64,000 nt of DNA, taken from assembly GCA_009829735.1 (NCBI GenBank), contig CM020618.1:10755119-10819118 (forward strand), in the 5' to 3' direction. A program made the translations under genes and the position numbers. How positions within the stretch are numbered: the first letter of the stretch is position 1; every line of letters starts with the position of its first letter. Source of the DNA: Pyropia yezoensis. Lineage: Eukaryota > Rhodophyta > Bangiophyceae > Bangiales > Bangiaceae. The notes beneath the pieces were generated by a model. That model saw nothing but the letters and a program-made list of their open reading frames with translations. It was not told where the DNA came from and searched no databases. Shown here piece after piece: positions 39,152 through 50,284 of the stretch.

Positions 39152-42100
39152 GGCGGCGAGCTTTTCTTTTTGGGGGAGGCCGGGTGGGGCTGGGGAGGAC
39201 GGGCTGCCGTTCATCGGAACGTGGGAAGCCACATGTCTCCCGAGCATAGCATGTGCCTTGTATGTACAGTACATTGTTGAGCCACCTCTTGGGGGGAGGA
39301 GTGGGGGCGCGGGCGGAGTCCCTCGTCCCCATCTTTGGGAGGCGAGCGGGGTGCGCCTCACGTTGGGACTCCCCAGACGGGCGGCTGCTGTGGCGAGGCC
39401 GCGGCGGGGTCAGGGGCGGCCATAGCGCCACAGTCTCTGCCCAGCCTCCGCCACCGGCGCTCGAGGGGGCGGACGCAGCGCGCGGAACTCCCATCCCGCC
39501 GAGCCGGAGCGGCCGGGCCACCCCCTACACCGGCGGCCCTTCTGGCATGCAAGAGCCACACGGTCGTGACCCCCAAAGAAGGTGGGGTGGGCGGCATGGC
39601 TCATTCGGAGGTCGCGGCTGCTTTGGACGGCCCCTCCCCAGCAGTACTCCCTCCCCATCCCCGCCACCCATCCTCCGCCGCCCCTGAGGAATAAATCTTA
39701 TGCCCGCGCCCCCCTCGGCGGTGGGAGGGGCGTGCAGTACGAGCGAGGGGCTGTGCCCTGCCAGCACAGTACCGGTCCGGGTGCCACGGTCGCGCGCGCA
39801 CGAATCAGAATAGAAAGGGGCCGGTGCGCCCGCCGCCACGAGCCATTGGGGTTGGCGCTACACCACCGCCCCCCCCACCTGCGGATGGGCTGCCAGAGCC
39901 CCCGGCTCGCAAGCACAGGAGCCGGCGGCGCCGAGGACTCTGGGCAGCCAATATCCCGCCACCGTCCCGCGGTCACATCGCCAACGAGGGGGCGTGGCTG
40001 CGAAGGTGGCCCAACGGGGAGGGGCGGCAGCGCCCGTGCGGGGACCACACTGTCGGCAGTTTGGGAAAGAAGGCGGGCACCACCAGCCTACGGCTCCTGA
40101 AGAAGGGCCCGGCGCACGCCACCAGCGCATCGCGTGAGCGAGGCGGTCCTCTGCCGACGGGCGACTGCAACACGCAGGAGTGGGGGGGGGGACGGAACCC
40201 CCTGCTACACCACGCCCAGGGAGGTGCGAGGGGCCTGGCACGGGGCGCGCGGGGGTGCTGTGGCGGAAGCTTGGTCTTTCTGGTCCCCCCCCCGCCCGCG
40301 CCGCCGCGCGCCGATCTCTGGCCCGTCGCGTGTCGTCCCTGTCCGTGTGGCCACGCTATGTACCCCGACTGCCGGCAAAGTCCAGGGCGGAGAGCGGCTG
40401 ACCCGTCGCTAGAGTAGCATTGCACTGTACACGCAAGTGGGCTGGCGGCCTGTTTGTCCTGCGGTGGGCGTTTCTTACTTTCGTTGGGCGGCAGCCGTCG
40501 GAGCGCCCGCCCCCCTCTCAACTCGTCGCAGGACGAGGTGTACAGTACATACGTAGCAAAAGGCGGGAGTAAGATCACCACGATGAGCAAGAGTGGAGGG
40601 GGGAGTACCATGCGCGGGAGGTGGGCGCGAAATGGACCGTGGGGACGGCGGGTAGCCACAGGAAAAAAAGTACTTTCATGCACGCCTGCCAGAACCACTC
40701 CCCCCCACGACCCCCTCAGCGACAGCTGTTGCAAGCGGGTTGACGCTCCAGATTCGGTCGATCCTCTCGCCGCTCCCAATAATGTCAATCCCGACAATCC
40801 GGACCTCCGCGGTCCCGACGGACCCCGCGGAGCGGGCCGGGCCCTCCGCGAACATGCACAGGGGGGCAGGACCGTGTGCTGGCTGCCGCGGTCCCGGCGG
40901 TCATCGGTCCGACGGCGCGGCTCGATCTCAGCACCGCGGCCTCCCGACTTGTTTTTCCATGACCCCGCCCCCACTGCTGATTGGCGGTCGCTGCGCAGGC
41001 GCCCGCGCCGTGGCAGCGGGGCGGCTGGCGCACACGGTCTCTTGGATAGAGCTGGGGCCGGGAGGGGGGGGAGGGGGGGCCCACGCTCCTCCCCCACCGG
41101 GGGAGAGCGCGTTGCAAACTCCGCGCCCCATTCGACCACGAGGGTAGGACGGGGGTGGTGCGCGACCTGCCCCGCATGGGGGGCGCGGCTGGGGGGGCAA
41201 CAAGGCGCCTCCCGCGCGCGCCAAGCGCCCAGCGCAGCGAGAATGCATCGGCAGCCGGCCAGTCAAACGCATGCGTGTGACCGGGTGGACCCGGGTCCCG
41301 TTCCCGGAAGGGGTGGACTGCCCCCGGGAGCCTTGGTCCACCACCTCACCGGGAGGTGGACCATGATATATTCCATCACCGGGAGGTGGACCATGATATA
41401 TTCCATCTCCCCCCCTTTCCCCCTCCTGGGAGAGCCTGGTCATAGGTACCTGGCCACCACTACAACCGACATGCCGTGCTGCGAGGAGCCTTTTGTGTAC
41501 CGGGGGGTGGGGGGGTATTTGCATGGCTCCTTCGGCTGCCCGCCGCCACCAACTGCCGCGTCGCACGGTGCAACACGCCCTCTGAGCCCCCCCCGCCCCC
41601 CCCCCCCGCTCCTCCCACCCGTGAGCCGCCCCCCCCTCTCTCCCCCCAGGGGGCACTCGTGAAGGGAGCCGTGCGCTGTTGCCGTATGTACTACCCCCAC
41701 CCGCCCGTGTCGTGCCGCTCTGGGGGGGTGAATGCCAGCGAGTCCCCGCACTGCTTGGCTGGAGCGTCATCTCGCGCGCCGCCCCCCCCCCCCCTCCCCT
41801 CTTTGGAAGAGAGAGCACTTGAGGGCGCTGCGTTGCGGTTTCCGCTGCGCCCCGCAGCGGCCACGTTTGTGTGTGTGGTTTCAAACACCCCTCTGCGTTC
41901 CCTGCTGTTTGGCCGCCGAGGGTGGCCACGCTGGTCGCCTGGGCGGGACGGTGGGGCCCCCACCGCGTGTACATAAGTGGGACGCTGCGGGACGTCCGAC
42001 GGGTCGGTGGGACACCCAGGGTGGCGTGTCCTCCCCTTCCTCCTCTCCCGTTCCCACCCCCACCTCCTGCTGCACACCTGCTGTTGTGACCATCCGCGCT

Positions 42101-42234
42101 CCGCTCTCGTCGCTCCTTTCCCTTCCGCTCCGCCCCTCTCCCCGCGGCTCCCCCTCACCATCCTCCCCTTGTGCGGTGGCGGGGGACACGCCCCGCCGGG
42201 GCCTGCGCACTCTGTGTGGTCGTCGTCCCGGCAG
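39152..42234. other. 3-kb intergenic region
   Basis: No supportable gene. Overlapping open frames on both strands (40454-41662 plus; 39973-41139 minus) have no motif, and each is open partly because the other strand is GC-rich. C-rich runs occur at 41590-41660 and 41780-41800. The end, 42000-42230, is the probable 5' region of the RING gene; a pyrimidine-rich stretch ending CCCGGCAG immediately before ATG 42235 could be a splice acceptor of an upstream exon. Confidence 0.4.
41347..41406. repeat. Perfect 30-bp tandem duplication
   Basis: Two identical units from 41347 and 41377, each running CACCGGGAGGTGGACC to ATGATATATTCCAT. The flanks repeat GGTCCACC/GGTGGACC, so short inverted repeats overlap the duplication. 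Confidence 0.95.
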
Positions 42235-44622
42235 ATGGGCCCGCCCGCCATGTTTGCCCGCTTCCGGTCAGGCCACTCGGAGCCGCGGTCAACGTGGACG
42301 GCATCACACGACAAGGAGCATATGGCACGGCGGACGTCGGCGGTGGTCGCCGCGGCGGCGGCACCGCCGCCTCCGCCACCGTCCCGCCACGGCCTTGCCG
42401 GCTGGCCGTCGGTGCGGTCGACGGGACGGACGGCGGCCGACGCGGGGGGTGGCGGCGCCGACGGGCGCACCGGCCACCGGGTGCCGCGGGTGGGCCGTCC
42501 CGCCTCCTCTGCGTCCACGCCCCGCGGGCGTGTCCGGTCGCTGTCCTCACGGGGGCGCCTGGAGGAGGAGGACGACGACGACGACCGGCGGTCGGTGCAC
42601 AGGGGCGCCGCCACTGACAGTGACGACATCGACGACGCCACGCGGCGCCCGCGGTCGCGGCGCCCGTCTTCGGCGCGTGCGGTGGCGGCGGCCGAGCCGG
42701 CTCGCCGACACAGCCGCTCCTACGATCGCCGCCACTCCTCCCACCGGTCGGCAGGGCGGGATCCGCCACAGCGGTGGGAGCGACAAGGCCAGGACCACAA
42801 CGACCACCGCGGGCGGTACCCCTTTACACCGTCCCTGCGCGATGAGTCGTGCACGCCACCGCCAAGCCACGGGTGTCCGCCCGAGCACCTGGCAAGCCGG
42901 GTGGCGGCCGACGCGGGGGTCGGCGGCGCCACTGAACGCGCCATCCACCGCCTTCCGCGGGTGGGCCGCACCGCCTCTCCCGCGACGACACCCCGCAGCC
43001 GCACCCGCTCGCTGTCTTCGCGAACGGCCTCCCGTCACGGCCACGACGAGGACCTCTCCGACCGACGGTCGGTGCACGGGCATGACGGTGGCGACAGCTA
43101 CCGGCGGTCTCGACACAGGGACGCCCGCGACCGTGTCGCGGCACGCCCGCCGGCGCTGCGACCACTATCAGAGCGTGGGGTGGAGGTCACGGACCAGACG
43201 TCGGCTCACGGGCCAGAACCCTTCGACCAAGACGGGGCGTCAGCGGCAGAGGGCGCCATCCGTCAGCACGGTCGCCTCCACAACCGCCCGTCGGCCGGGA
43301 ACGGGGAGCGCGGGTGGGCCGCGCCGCGCCACGGCCAGGCCGGACGGTTCCCCTTTATGCCGACCCTACGGGAGCGGGCGAGTGGGCGGGGGGCGGCGCA
43401 CCCGCCACCCCTGCTACCTCCTCATGTGCCAGACGTGGTGGACCGCCCCGGCGGCGGGTCCTTCCCGTTTGCTCCCCGAGGCGCGCGTCCCGCGCCAGAG
43501 CAGCGGGGGTGGTGTGAGCACCCGTCCCCCGCCGTCGTTATCGACCTCTACCCAGACGCGCTGCCCGGGTCACCCGCCGGGGGGTCCCCGCCGCCGGCGG
43601 TGCTGACAGATCGGCCGGTGCCGCAGCCGGCGCCACAGCCGGCGCCCATCCCTACGGCCACCGCATCACAGGCGGTCCCGCCCCCGCCGTCGGTCGGGGC
43701 CGGGTCGGGGGCGGTCCCGGCGCGGAGCACCACCCCGCCCGACCTGTCGGCTGCAGCGGCGTCTGCGCCGCTGCCGCCGCTGCCCCACCTCGTGGGTGGC
43801 GCCGCAGGTACTCACAGCATCCCTCCGCTGTCGTTGCCGCTCCCCCCTCCCCCACCCCCGCTTCGGCCGCTCGACACCTCTGCGATGGAGGCGATTGAGC
43901 GCGCGGCGGCGGCCGCCCCTTGGGTGCGCCGCGCCAATTCCCCTCGGTGGGAGGCCGGCGGCGTGGCGGCGCGCCGCGGCGGCAGCCCGCTGGGCGCCGC
44001 CGACCTCGCCGCCGACTTTCGGGAGGCCCTCTACGAGACCTACCCCCGCATCCGCACGCAGGCGGCGGCGGACGAGGCGTCGCTCAGCCGACGGCTGCGG
44101 CGGCACGACGTAGAGCTGGCCGCGGAGAAGCGGGCCATCGAGATGCATGTGCGGGCCTTTTGGGACGTTCTGGACGCCCGCCACGAGGTGCTGCTGCGCG
44201 GCGCCGAGCACCGCGCCGCCCGCCAGGCCGAGGTGGACAACGTGGCCGCCTACCTGGCGCGGCTGCTGGAGCTGAGCATCAGCCTCTCCGCCACGGAGCG
44301 CCGCCTCCGCTCGGCGGCCGCCGCCGAGCGCCGTGGCGCCACGCCCGCCGACCACGAAGCGCGGGTGCGGGCCGACGCGGCGGCGCTGGTGGGGCTGGTC
44401 AGCGAGCAGGAGCGCCTCGCTGACACGTGCCCCATCTGCTACGACCTCCTGGGGGGGGACTCGCCGGCGGCGGAGGTGCGGCCGCGCATCCGCTGTGGCC
44501 ACCGCTTCCACGCCCACTGCCTGGCAGGGTGGAAGGAGAGCTGCCACGCCGGGGGGCGGACGCCCAGCTGCCCGCTCTGCCGGGGGCCGCTGACGTCCCC
44601 GACGGCCACGGCGAGGGCGTGA
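42235..44622 (+). CDS. RING-H2 zinc-finger protein, probable E3 ubiquitin ligase
   Basis: 795 residues from the ATG at 42235; the next in-frame ATG at 42250 is also possible. Residues ~1-520 are Arg/Ser/Asp/Pro-rich and likely disordered. They contain two diverged copies of a ~70-residue module (VPRVGRPASSASTPRGR / LPRVGRTASPATTPRSR, each leading to RSLSSR and DRRSVH) and three copies of a short motif (RYPFTPSLR, RFPFMPTLR, SFPFAPRG). A helical, coiled-coil-like stretch (~600-725: SRRLRRHDVELAAEKRAIEM, LARLLELSISLSATERRL) precedes a canonical RING-H2 at ~731-786: C-x2-C (CPIC), C-x-H-x2-H-x2-C (CGHRFHAHC), C-x2-C (CPLC). All eight zinc ligands are present. RING-H2 domains recruit ubiquitin-loaded E2 enzymes; substrate unknown. 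Confidence 0.85.
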   Translation: MGPPAMFARFRSGHSEPRSTWTASHDKEHMARRTSAVVAAAAAPPPPPPSRHGLAGWPSVRSTGRTAADAGGGGADGRTGHRVPRVGRPASSASTPRGRVRSLSSRGRLEEEDDDDDRRSVHRGAATDSDDIDDATRRPRSRRPSSARAVAAAEPARRHSRSYDRRHSSHRSAGRDPPQRWERQGQDHNDHRGRYPFTPSLRDESCTPPPSHGCPPEHLASRVAADAGVGGATERAIHRLPRVGRTASPATTPRSRTRSLSSRTASRHGHDEDLSDRRSVHGHDGGDSYRRSRHRDARDRVAARPPALRPLSERGVEVTDQTSAHGPEPFDQDGASAAEGAIRQHGRLHNRPSAGNGERGWAAPRHGQAGRFPFMPTLRERASGRGAAHPPPLLPPHVPDVVDRPGGGSFPFAPRGARPAPEQRGWCEHPSPAVVIDLYPDALPGSPAGGSPPPAVLTDRPVPQPAPQPAPIPTATASQAVPPPPSVGAGSGAVPARSTTPPDLSAAAASAPLPPLPHLVGGAAGTHSIPPLSLPLPPPPPPLRPLDTSAMEAIERAAAAAPWVRRANSPRWEAGGVAARRGGSPLGAADLAADFREALYETYPRIRTQAAADEASLSRRLRRHDVELAAEKRAIEMHVRAFWDVLDARHEVLLRGAEHRAARQAEVDNVAAYLARLLELSISLSATERRLRSAAAAERRGATPADHEARVRADAAALVGLVSEQERLADTCPICYDLLGGDSPAAEVRPRIRCGHRFHAHCLAGWKESCHAGGRTPSCPLCRGPLTSPTATARA

Positions 44623-46128
44623 GTGGCGGGAGCGCCCCCTGTGGGCTGGGGGAACGGCGCGGGGCTTGGGGGGAGGGTGAGGGCGGGGGCGGGAGTGTCG
44701 GTCCATGGGAGGGAGGTCACCGGGGATTGCCACTGCGTGAACGCCGCGGACGCCGTGGGCGGGGGACCCGGGGAGTTGCTGGCGTGGACGTCCGACCGAC
44801 GAACCGCCGCCCTGCGGCGGCTGGGCGTGAGGGCCTAGGCCACAGCTGTCGTTGTGCGCATTGGTATTACACGTACGCGCTTGGGGGTGGGACGAGTTGC
44901 CCCTCCGCCGCGGTGACGCTGTGGGGAGCGACAGGGCACGCCATTTTTCCACCATGAGGCAGTAACGAGAAGTCACAAATTGTCTCTAGAAATCACTTTC
45001 GTTCTTCGCAGCCGCGGCCCCCCCATCGAAGACTGTGGACACCAACGGTCAAGGAACAGTTCATCGTCGAGTATCGGGAGGCACACCGTTGTTGTACACC
45101 CCAACGTGCATCTGGGGAAGCCTCGGCACGTTGACCAGGTAGCCCCCCCATGCCCACGAGTGGCCCCGACCCGAGTCTAACCTCGTCAGGTGGGGGGCCA
45201 CAATCACTACTAATTTTATTCCCACTCACTAATCTCACACTCACTCAATCACTCTGCAATCAAGCCCCTCACAAATATGCAAAAACCCATCAATAATCCC
45301 TCTCTTCCGTGTGGGTAGCGTAGTCCACCGCATCCCAGTGCCGGGCACGGGCCACGGCCGCCAACCATCACCACACGGCGGGCGTGTTCTGGCACCTGGT
45401 GCCCCCTGGTTGCAGTCCCGGGTCGGCGCCAAGTCGGGGCCAGGGATGCTACAGTGCCGAGGGTGTGGCGAAGGTACTGTATGGTGCGTGACGGAAGGCA
45501 CTGAGGGGCCGGCGGCACTGGAGGGTTGAACCAACTGGCGTGCGGGTGGGTATATACTTTGGACTGGGGACAAAACACCATCTATCTAGAATGTATGGAA
45601 GAGTATCTGAACGCTTTGAAGTATAAACATCTAGGTACTGCGAATGGCTTGTCATGTTCCAGTGGAAGCTGTCGCCCAGACTTGACCACATATGTACATA
45701 TTTAGAGATATTTTTAGTCTAGCGCCGCGGGTATGTAAATGACAGAGTTCAGAACAGACTGTTTATCGACAGAACGGAACGAGAGGTATACATGCTAAAT
45801 ACCTGGCCTGTCCATCGTGGCGGGGACGACCGTTCCTCCTCCCCCCACCACCGGCGACCTCTGCTCTCTAGTCTCTCCGGCACCCCCCCCCCCCCCCCCC
45901 CCCCCCCCCGTCTTCCGTTCCCCAGTCCCCCCCTCCGCCACCCCCCTTCCCGCCCCCTGACCGACACCTGGCCACCTGTGTCTGAGTCGCTCTTCCAGCG
46001 GGTTCTGCGTCCCCGTCGGAACGGATATTGTTCGCCTCGCCCCTGGGGGTGCCCGTGGGGGCTGCCGCTGTGTCGGGGCTACTAATTCGGGTTGTACGGC
46101 TTGCCACGGCTACTGTTTTCTGTCTGCT
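44623..46128. other. Intergenic region with lower GC and a C27 tract
   Basis: The RING gene's 3' flank, then about 1 kb of lower GC (44950-45840) containing TATATAC near 45550 and TATGTACATATTTAGAG near 45690-45708. A 27-nt C run lies at 45883-45909. No gene recognised; the last part is presumably the promoter of the orphan ORF. Confidence 0.4.
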
Positions 46129-47268
46129 ATGGACGGAGAGATTCCTGGTCACCGTCGTCGGATCCAGGTGGTCTCCATTGCGACCGGGGATTCGGCAGAT
46201 GTGCGATCATATGTGCCGCCCGCGCACCACCGTGGCCCTGGTGAGTTTCTACATGCTGCTTCGCGGATACTAGGCACCGTTGCGGACCCCTCGATTCACG
46301 GGCACGACAATGCACAGCGCTTCTTTGTATGTGTGCATCCCGACTCGACGGACCAGACAGATTCGACAGAGGAGACAGTTTTTGTGCTGGCACAGCCTCG
46401 CCCCCGCTTCGACCAGGCTACATCTTCCACATTGGCGGCAACCGAACCTGCGAGGAGGGCGCCTGTCACAAGAGCATCCGGGACGACCACCGCAGCAGGT
46501 GCAGGTGCAGCCGGGCAGACCGGCGCTACAGTACGCCAACAGGATGTTCGAGGCGCCGATACAGTCTTCGGTGATGTGTTGCACGCGTCTGTTCCCGGTC
46601 AACCGGACCACGGCCATCCTGTACAGATGGAAGGCATTCCGGGGCCCACGGGACATACACCCTCCACCGACCGCGTGCGTACACTTGTTTGCCTCGACCC
46701 AGACGAACCGGCTGGCGTGGTTGCTACCGATACCCCTTCCGCAACTCTCTTCGATCTCGACGAAGATCCGGTGCCCCACCTGCAAGCGCTTGCCCACCGG
46801 CAGTTGCATGTTCAGGCCGACGACCCGGGGCGGGACCTGACAGAGCCCCGTTTGCAGCCGACCACCGGCCTGGCGCCCGAAGTCAAAACTACGATACGCG
46901 ACGTCTCTGCGCCGATGGTGCAGTGCTTCTTGCAGGCAGGTCGGGTGTCGTCCATGGGCCAAGTCAGCCAGAGAGGGGTCCGGGCGTTTTTCACGTGGCT
47001 ACGACCTAAGCTAGGAACCAGTTTGAGGTTTCTCGAGCTGGCACCCACGGAGCTGAGAACAGCGTCGTGGCGCTGGCGATGTGCACTCCCAGGCGAGACC
47101 CGCCGGCCAATCGTTGTAATGCAGAACGATCTGCGCTTCGACGCCAGCCTGTCGTCTATTCGCGTGGCGCTGACTGTGTCCGTCAGCTACTCTGCGCTCT
47201 GGAGGGCGGCATGGGTCCGCTACAACCTGGAGCATGGAAAAGAAAGAAACAAGGTCACCAGCGTGTGA
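46129..47268 (+). CDS. Orphan protein of unknown function
   Basis: 379 residues, uninterrupted from ATG 46129 (CTGCTATGGAC). GC is lower here than in most of the window, so an open frame this long is unlikely by chance. No known domain is visible. The middle (~105-150) is Thr/Ala/Gly-rich; the C-terminal ~130 residues look ordered (VRAFFTWLRPKLGTSLRFLE, VVMQNDLRFDASLSSIRVAL, ALWRAAWVRYNLEHGKE). Two cautions: GC3 is higher in another plus frame over 46540-46840, and a 230-residue Cys-rich frame is open on the minus strand over 46270-46962, so splicing or an indel could change the model. A GTGAGT at about 46241 is a possible donor. Confidence 0.48.
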   Translation: MDGEIPGHRRRIQVVSIATGDSADVRSYVPPAHHRGPGEFLHAASRILGTVADPSIHGHDNAQRFFVCVHPDSTDQTDSTEETVFVLAQPRPRFDQATSSTLAATEPARRAPVTRASGTTTAAGAGAAGQTGATVRQQDVRGADTVFGDVLHASVPGQPDHGHPVQMEGIPGPTGHTPSTDRVRTLVCLDPDEPAGVVATDTPSATLFDLDEDPVPHLQALAHRQLHVQADDPGRDLTEPRLQPTTGLAPEVKTTIRDVSAPMVQCFLQAGRVSSMGQVSQRGVRAFFTWLRPKLGTSLRFLELAPTELRTASWRWRCALPGETRRPIVVMQNDLRFDASLSSIRVALTVSVSYSALWRAAWVRYNLEHGKERNKVTSV

Positions 47269-47389
47269 GAACGAATAAACCGCGTCTATCGGTGTGAACG
47301 ACCCAACAACAGATGGAGACAACACTTTCCCGCCCCCCCCCCTCTTCCCCTCTCAGACGGCCCCGCCCCCCCCCCCCCCCCCCTCTCAC

Positions 47390-48262
47390 GCCCCCCCTGG
47401 GGTCGTCCAGTGATCGTACCACCCCGAATTCACAGTTTCCATTTCACACCCACCCCCTCTCACGCCTCCCCTGGTGTCGTCCAGTGATCGTGCCACCCCA
47501 AATTCGCAGTTTCCATTTCACATACCACCCCTCTCACACTCCCCCCTGGTGTCGTCCAGTGATCGTGCCACCCCAAATTCGCAGTTTCCATTTCACCCCC
47601 ACCCCCCTCTGACGCCCCCCCTGGTGTCGTCCAGTGGTCGTGGACGACCAAATTCACAGTTTACACTTCACACCCACCCCTTCTCACGCCTCCCCTGGTT
47701 TCGTCCAGTGATCGTGCCACACCAAATTCGCAGTTTCCATTTCACCCCCACCCCCCTCTGACGCCCCCCCTGGTGTCGTCCAGTGGTCGTGGACGACCAA
47801 ATTCACAGTTTACACTTCACACCCACCCCCTCTCACGCCTCCCCTGGTGTCGTCCAGTGATCGTGCCACCCCAAATTCACAGTTTCCATTTCACCCCCAC
47901 CCCCCTCTGACGCCCCCCCTGGTGTCGTCCAGTGGTCGTGCCACCCCAAATTCACAGTTTCCATTGCACCCCCACCCCCCTCTGACGCCCCCCCTTGTGT
48001 CGTCCAGTGGTCGTGGACGACCAAATTCACAGTTTACACTTCACACCCACCCCTTCTCACGCCTCCTCTGGTGTCGTCCAGTGATCGTGCCACCCCAAAT
48101 TCGCAGTTTCCATTTCACCCCCACCCCCCTCTGACGCCCCCCCTTGTGTCGTCCAGTGGTCGTGGACGACCAAATTCACAGTTTCCATTTCACACCCACC
48201 CCCTCTCACGCCTCCCCTGGTGTCGTCCAGTGATCGTGCCACCCCAAATTCACAGTTTACAT
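47390..48262. repeat. 74/75-bp minisatellite, 12 units, partly dimeric
   Basis: Units begin GTCGTCCAGTG at 47402, 47476, 47551, 47626, 47700, 47775, 47849, 47924, 47999, 48073, 48148 and 48222. Two types alternate over much of the array: A (ATCGTGCCACCCCAAATTC) and B (GTCGTGGACGACCAAATTC), giving a ~149-bp higher-order unit. B units (47626, 47775, 47999, 48148) contain arms GTCGTCCA and TGGACGAC separated by 7 nt, a possible hairpin. Not a CRISPR: units are contiguous without unique spacers. It ends where the 5.77-kb duplicated block begins. Confidence 0.95.
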
Positions 48263-48369
48263 TTCAACCCTCTCGGCGTACTCGTCAAACGCCCGCTTCC
48301 AGGAGATCCCCACATGCATTTTGAGGAGGGGGACGCCCTCTCCATTGGCGTCCAGGATGCGCGCGCCAT

Positions 48370-50145
48370 TCAGCTCTGCTGCTGCAAGCGCAGCGCGCAG
48401 ACGCTCTCTCGGTCGCGCTCCCGGGAGGCGGACACACGGCCCGTGGCGGCGCCATCACCACGGGGAGGGGCGCCTGGAACAGGCCCGGACCCGCCCTCAG
48501 GGACACTTCCCACAAAGCCCGGCACGGGGGACTGGCACTCGCCGACTGCCCCCACGCTGGGGGCGCCGGCTGCTCGGCCAGCAGCCAGGGGCAGACGGGC
48601 TGCTGGCGTGGCAGGCGCCACGAGCGGGGGGGCGGGCCGGCCAGAGCTGAGGGCGTCCACCTTCCGCTCCGGTCGGGTGATCACCGTCGTCAGCTGGTAG
48701 ATCCTTTCTGCGTGATCGGCCTTGACGTCGTCGAGCCACGCGTTGGCGAACCCCGCCAGTGCATCAGCAGCAATGCCTGACGAGCATGGATTGGCACACC
48801 CTGCTGCCGGATGCCGTTTGTGGATTGGTGAGAGGTATGCCCGCACGCTGGAGGGCTGCGCGGCACCCTTCAGCCATTGGAAGGCCACACATTCTTCGAC
48901 CATTATTGCGGTAGCCGGCCGGCGCCATAACCGGCGGCGGGTACAGCTCTAAACGACAAAACGCGCAGCTCAGCTTGAGGGATGCTGCTGGACGGTGGTC
49001 GTGGGCAGCAGCGGCAATGAAATCGGCCTGGTCGCGCCGCCATCCCGAGGCCACTGGAGCCCACCACTCCGGAAGCGGAAGATTGCGACGCGCCAATACA
49101 CGGGCTGCGGTAGCCAAACCGCAACACAGGCAGCACCCACGGCGACGCGCCGATCTGAGCCCCTCGGTCCAGCGAGGCTCACACGCGCGCGGACAGGGAG
49201 TCGGGGGGCGTCTGGGAGCTTTCGCTGCCATACACCTTCCCCGCGGCTTGCCGCTTCGCCCGGGATGGTCGGCCACGGCGGTTGCCTGCCGCGTTGGGTG
49301 CCCTCCCACCCGGCAGGCGAGGTGGGGGGCCCGACCGCAGCTGTCGCTCAGACGGGGGCACGCTCGGTCGCCCTGCGCGAGGATTCGGCGAGCACCACGG
49401 GGCCTTTGGCCCCTGAGCCGCCTCGGGCTGCTCCGCCGCCCCCATCCGTCGTGACGGCCACCGCCGCCGTCGTCGCCGCCCCTGCCCCCGGCATCTCCGT
49501 TGCCGCTGCCACCGCCGCCGCCGCCGCCGCCGCCGCCACCGCCACCGCCGCCGCCACCGCCACCGCAACCGCCGCCGCCGCCACCGTCACAGCCGCCACC
49601 GCCGCCACCGCCGCCACCACCGCCACCGCCACCGCCGGCGCAGCCGCCACCGGCGCGGCCTTGAGCCCCTCCGCCGCCTCGACCATCTTCTCCATCGGGG
49701 GCACCCGCCGCCGGTCCGTTGTCGTCTCGGCCACCGCGAGCCTCTTGAGCACCGGAGTTAGCACGAGGCTGCCCGTTCTGGCGCCGACGAGCGCTGGATG
49801 AAAGAGGGGCGGCGGGGGTCGACGGAACGCGCGGCGAGCGGCGCGGGCATAGGCGAGCTTGGACTAGCTGCCCCTCCTCTCTTGAGATGGCAAACGTATG
49901 GTAGGCGAGCACCGACGCCTCAAAGAAAGAGGTTGCGGTGCGGTAGATGGAGTCGCGGTCGTCGTGCGCCAGTAAGAGGTCCTGTGTGTTGGCGGCCAGC
50001 GTCGGGTAGGTCTGCTGCTGCGTCAATACGGTGTAGCGAGTGACCAAGATGTGGAAGTGCTGGTGCAATGCCGTGCGTGTGTAGAGATCAACGCGTGGTG
50101 ACGCTCGTGCACAGTGACCTCGCCGTGCAGGCGGTCCACCTCGGC
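48370..50145 (-). pseudogene. Tyrosine-recombinase-like N-terminal domain fragment and upstream ORF (copy 1)
   Basis: The open minus-strand sequence begins near 50145 just beyond the 3' end of helicase gene 2. The first part (TRTALHQHFHILVTRY, TYPTLAANTQDLLLAHDDRD, FFEASVLAYHTFA) is not recognised. A long Gly run encoded by (GCC)n at 49490-49660 follows, then SLKLSCAFCRLELYP, and after a 1-nt frame difference MVEECVAFQWLKG and PSSVRAYLSPIHKRHPAAG, ending at 48370. The pattern V-E-x-V-A-F...G-x-x-P-S-S-V-R-x-Y-L-S-x-I...H-x-x-A-G is that of the SAM-like core-binding domain of tyrosine recombinases. No catalytic R...HxxR...Y domain follows; the minisatellite lies downstream. The equivalent in copy 2 is 54641-56410, where different indels break the frame. 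Likely a truncated mobile-element gene; could be a coincidence of a short motif. Confidence 0.4.
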
Positions 50146-50284
50146 GAATCGATCGGAGGCACCCGACGAAGAAGGCAAGAAACAAAGCAGAAAAAACGAG
50201 CTCGTGGACCAGCAGAAAAAACAAGCTCGTGGACCCCCCCCGGCCTCCCCTTCCCCCAATGCAGCGACCACAGTGGCCTCCATG

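Noticed and set aside
39973-41662. Overlapping ~390-400-codon frames on opposite strands
   Set aside because: Both cover repetitive GC-rich DNA (including a perfect 30-bp duplication), and neither shows ordered sequence or motifs.
41732-43606. Plus-strand open frame of ~620 codons overlapping the RING gene
   Set aside because: It is a shifted frame of the RING-H2 coding sequence, which has a complete zinc-ligand set in the other frame.
46270-46962. Antisense Cys-rich 230-codon frame as a zinc-binding protein
   Set aside because: Cysteine spacing fits no zinc fold I know, and the plus-strand frame is longer with a good ATG; kept only as a caution.
47390-48262. CRISPR-like array
   Set aside because: Units are contiguous and similar over their full 74-75 bp, with no unique spacers; this is a minisatellite in a eukaryotic genome.
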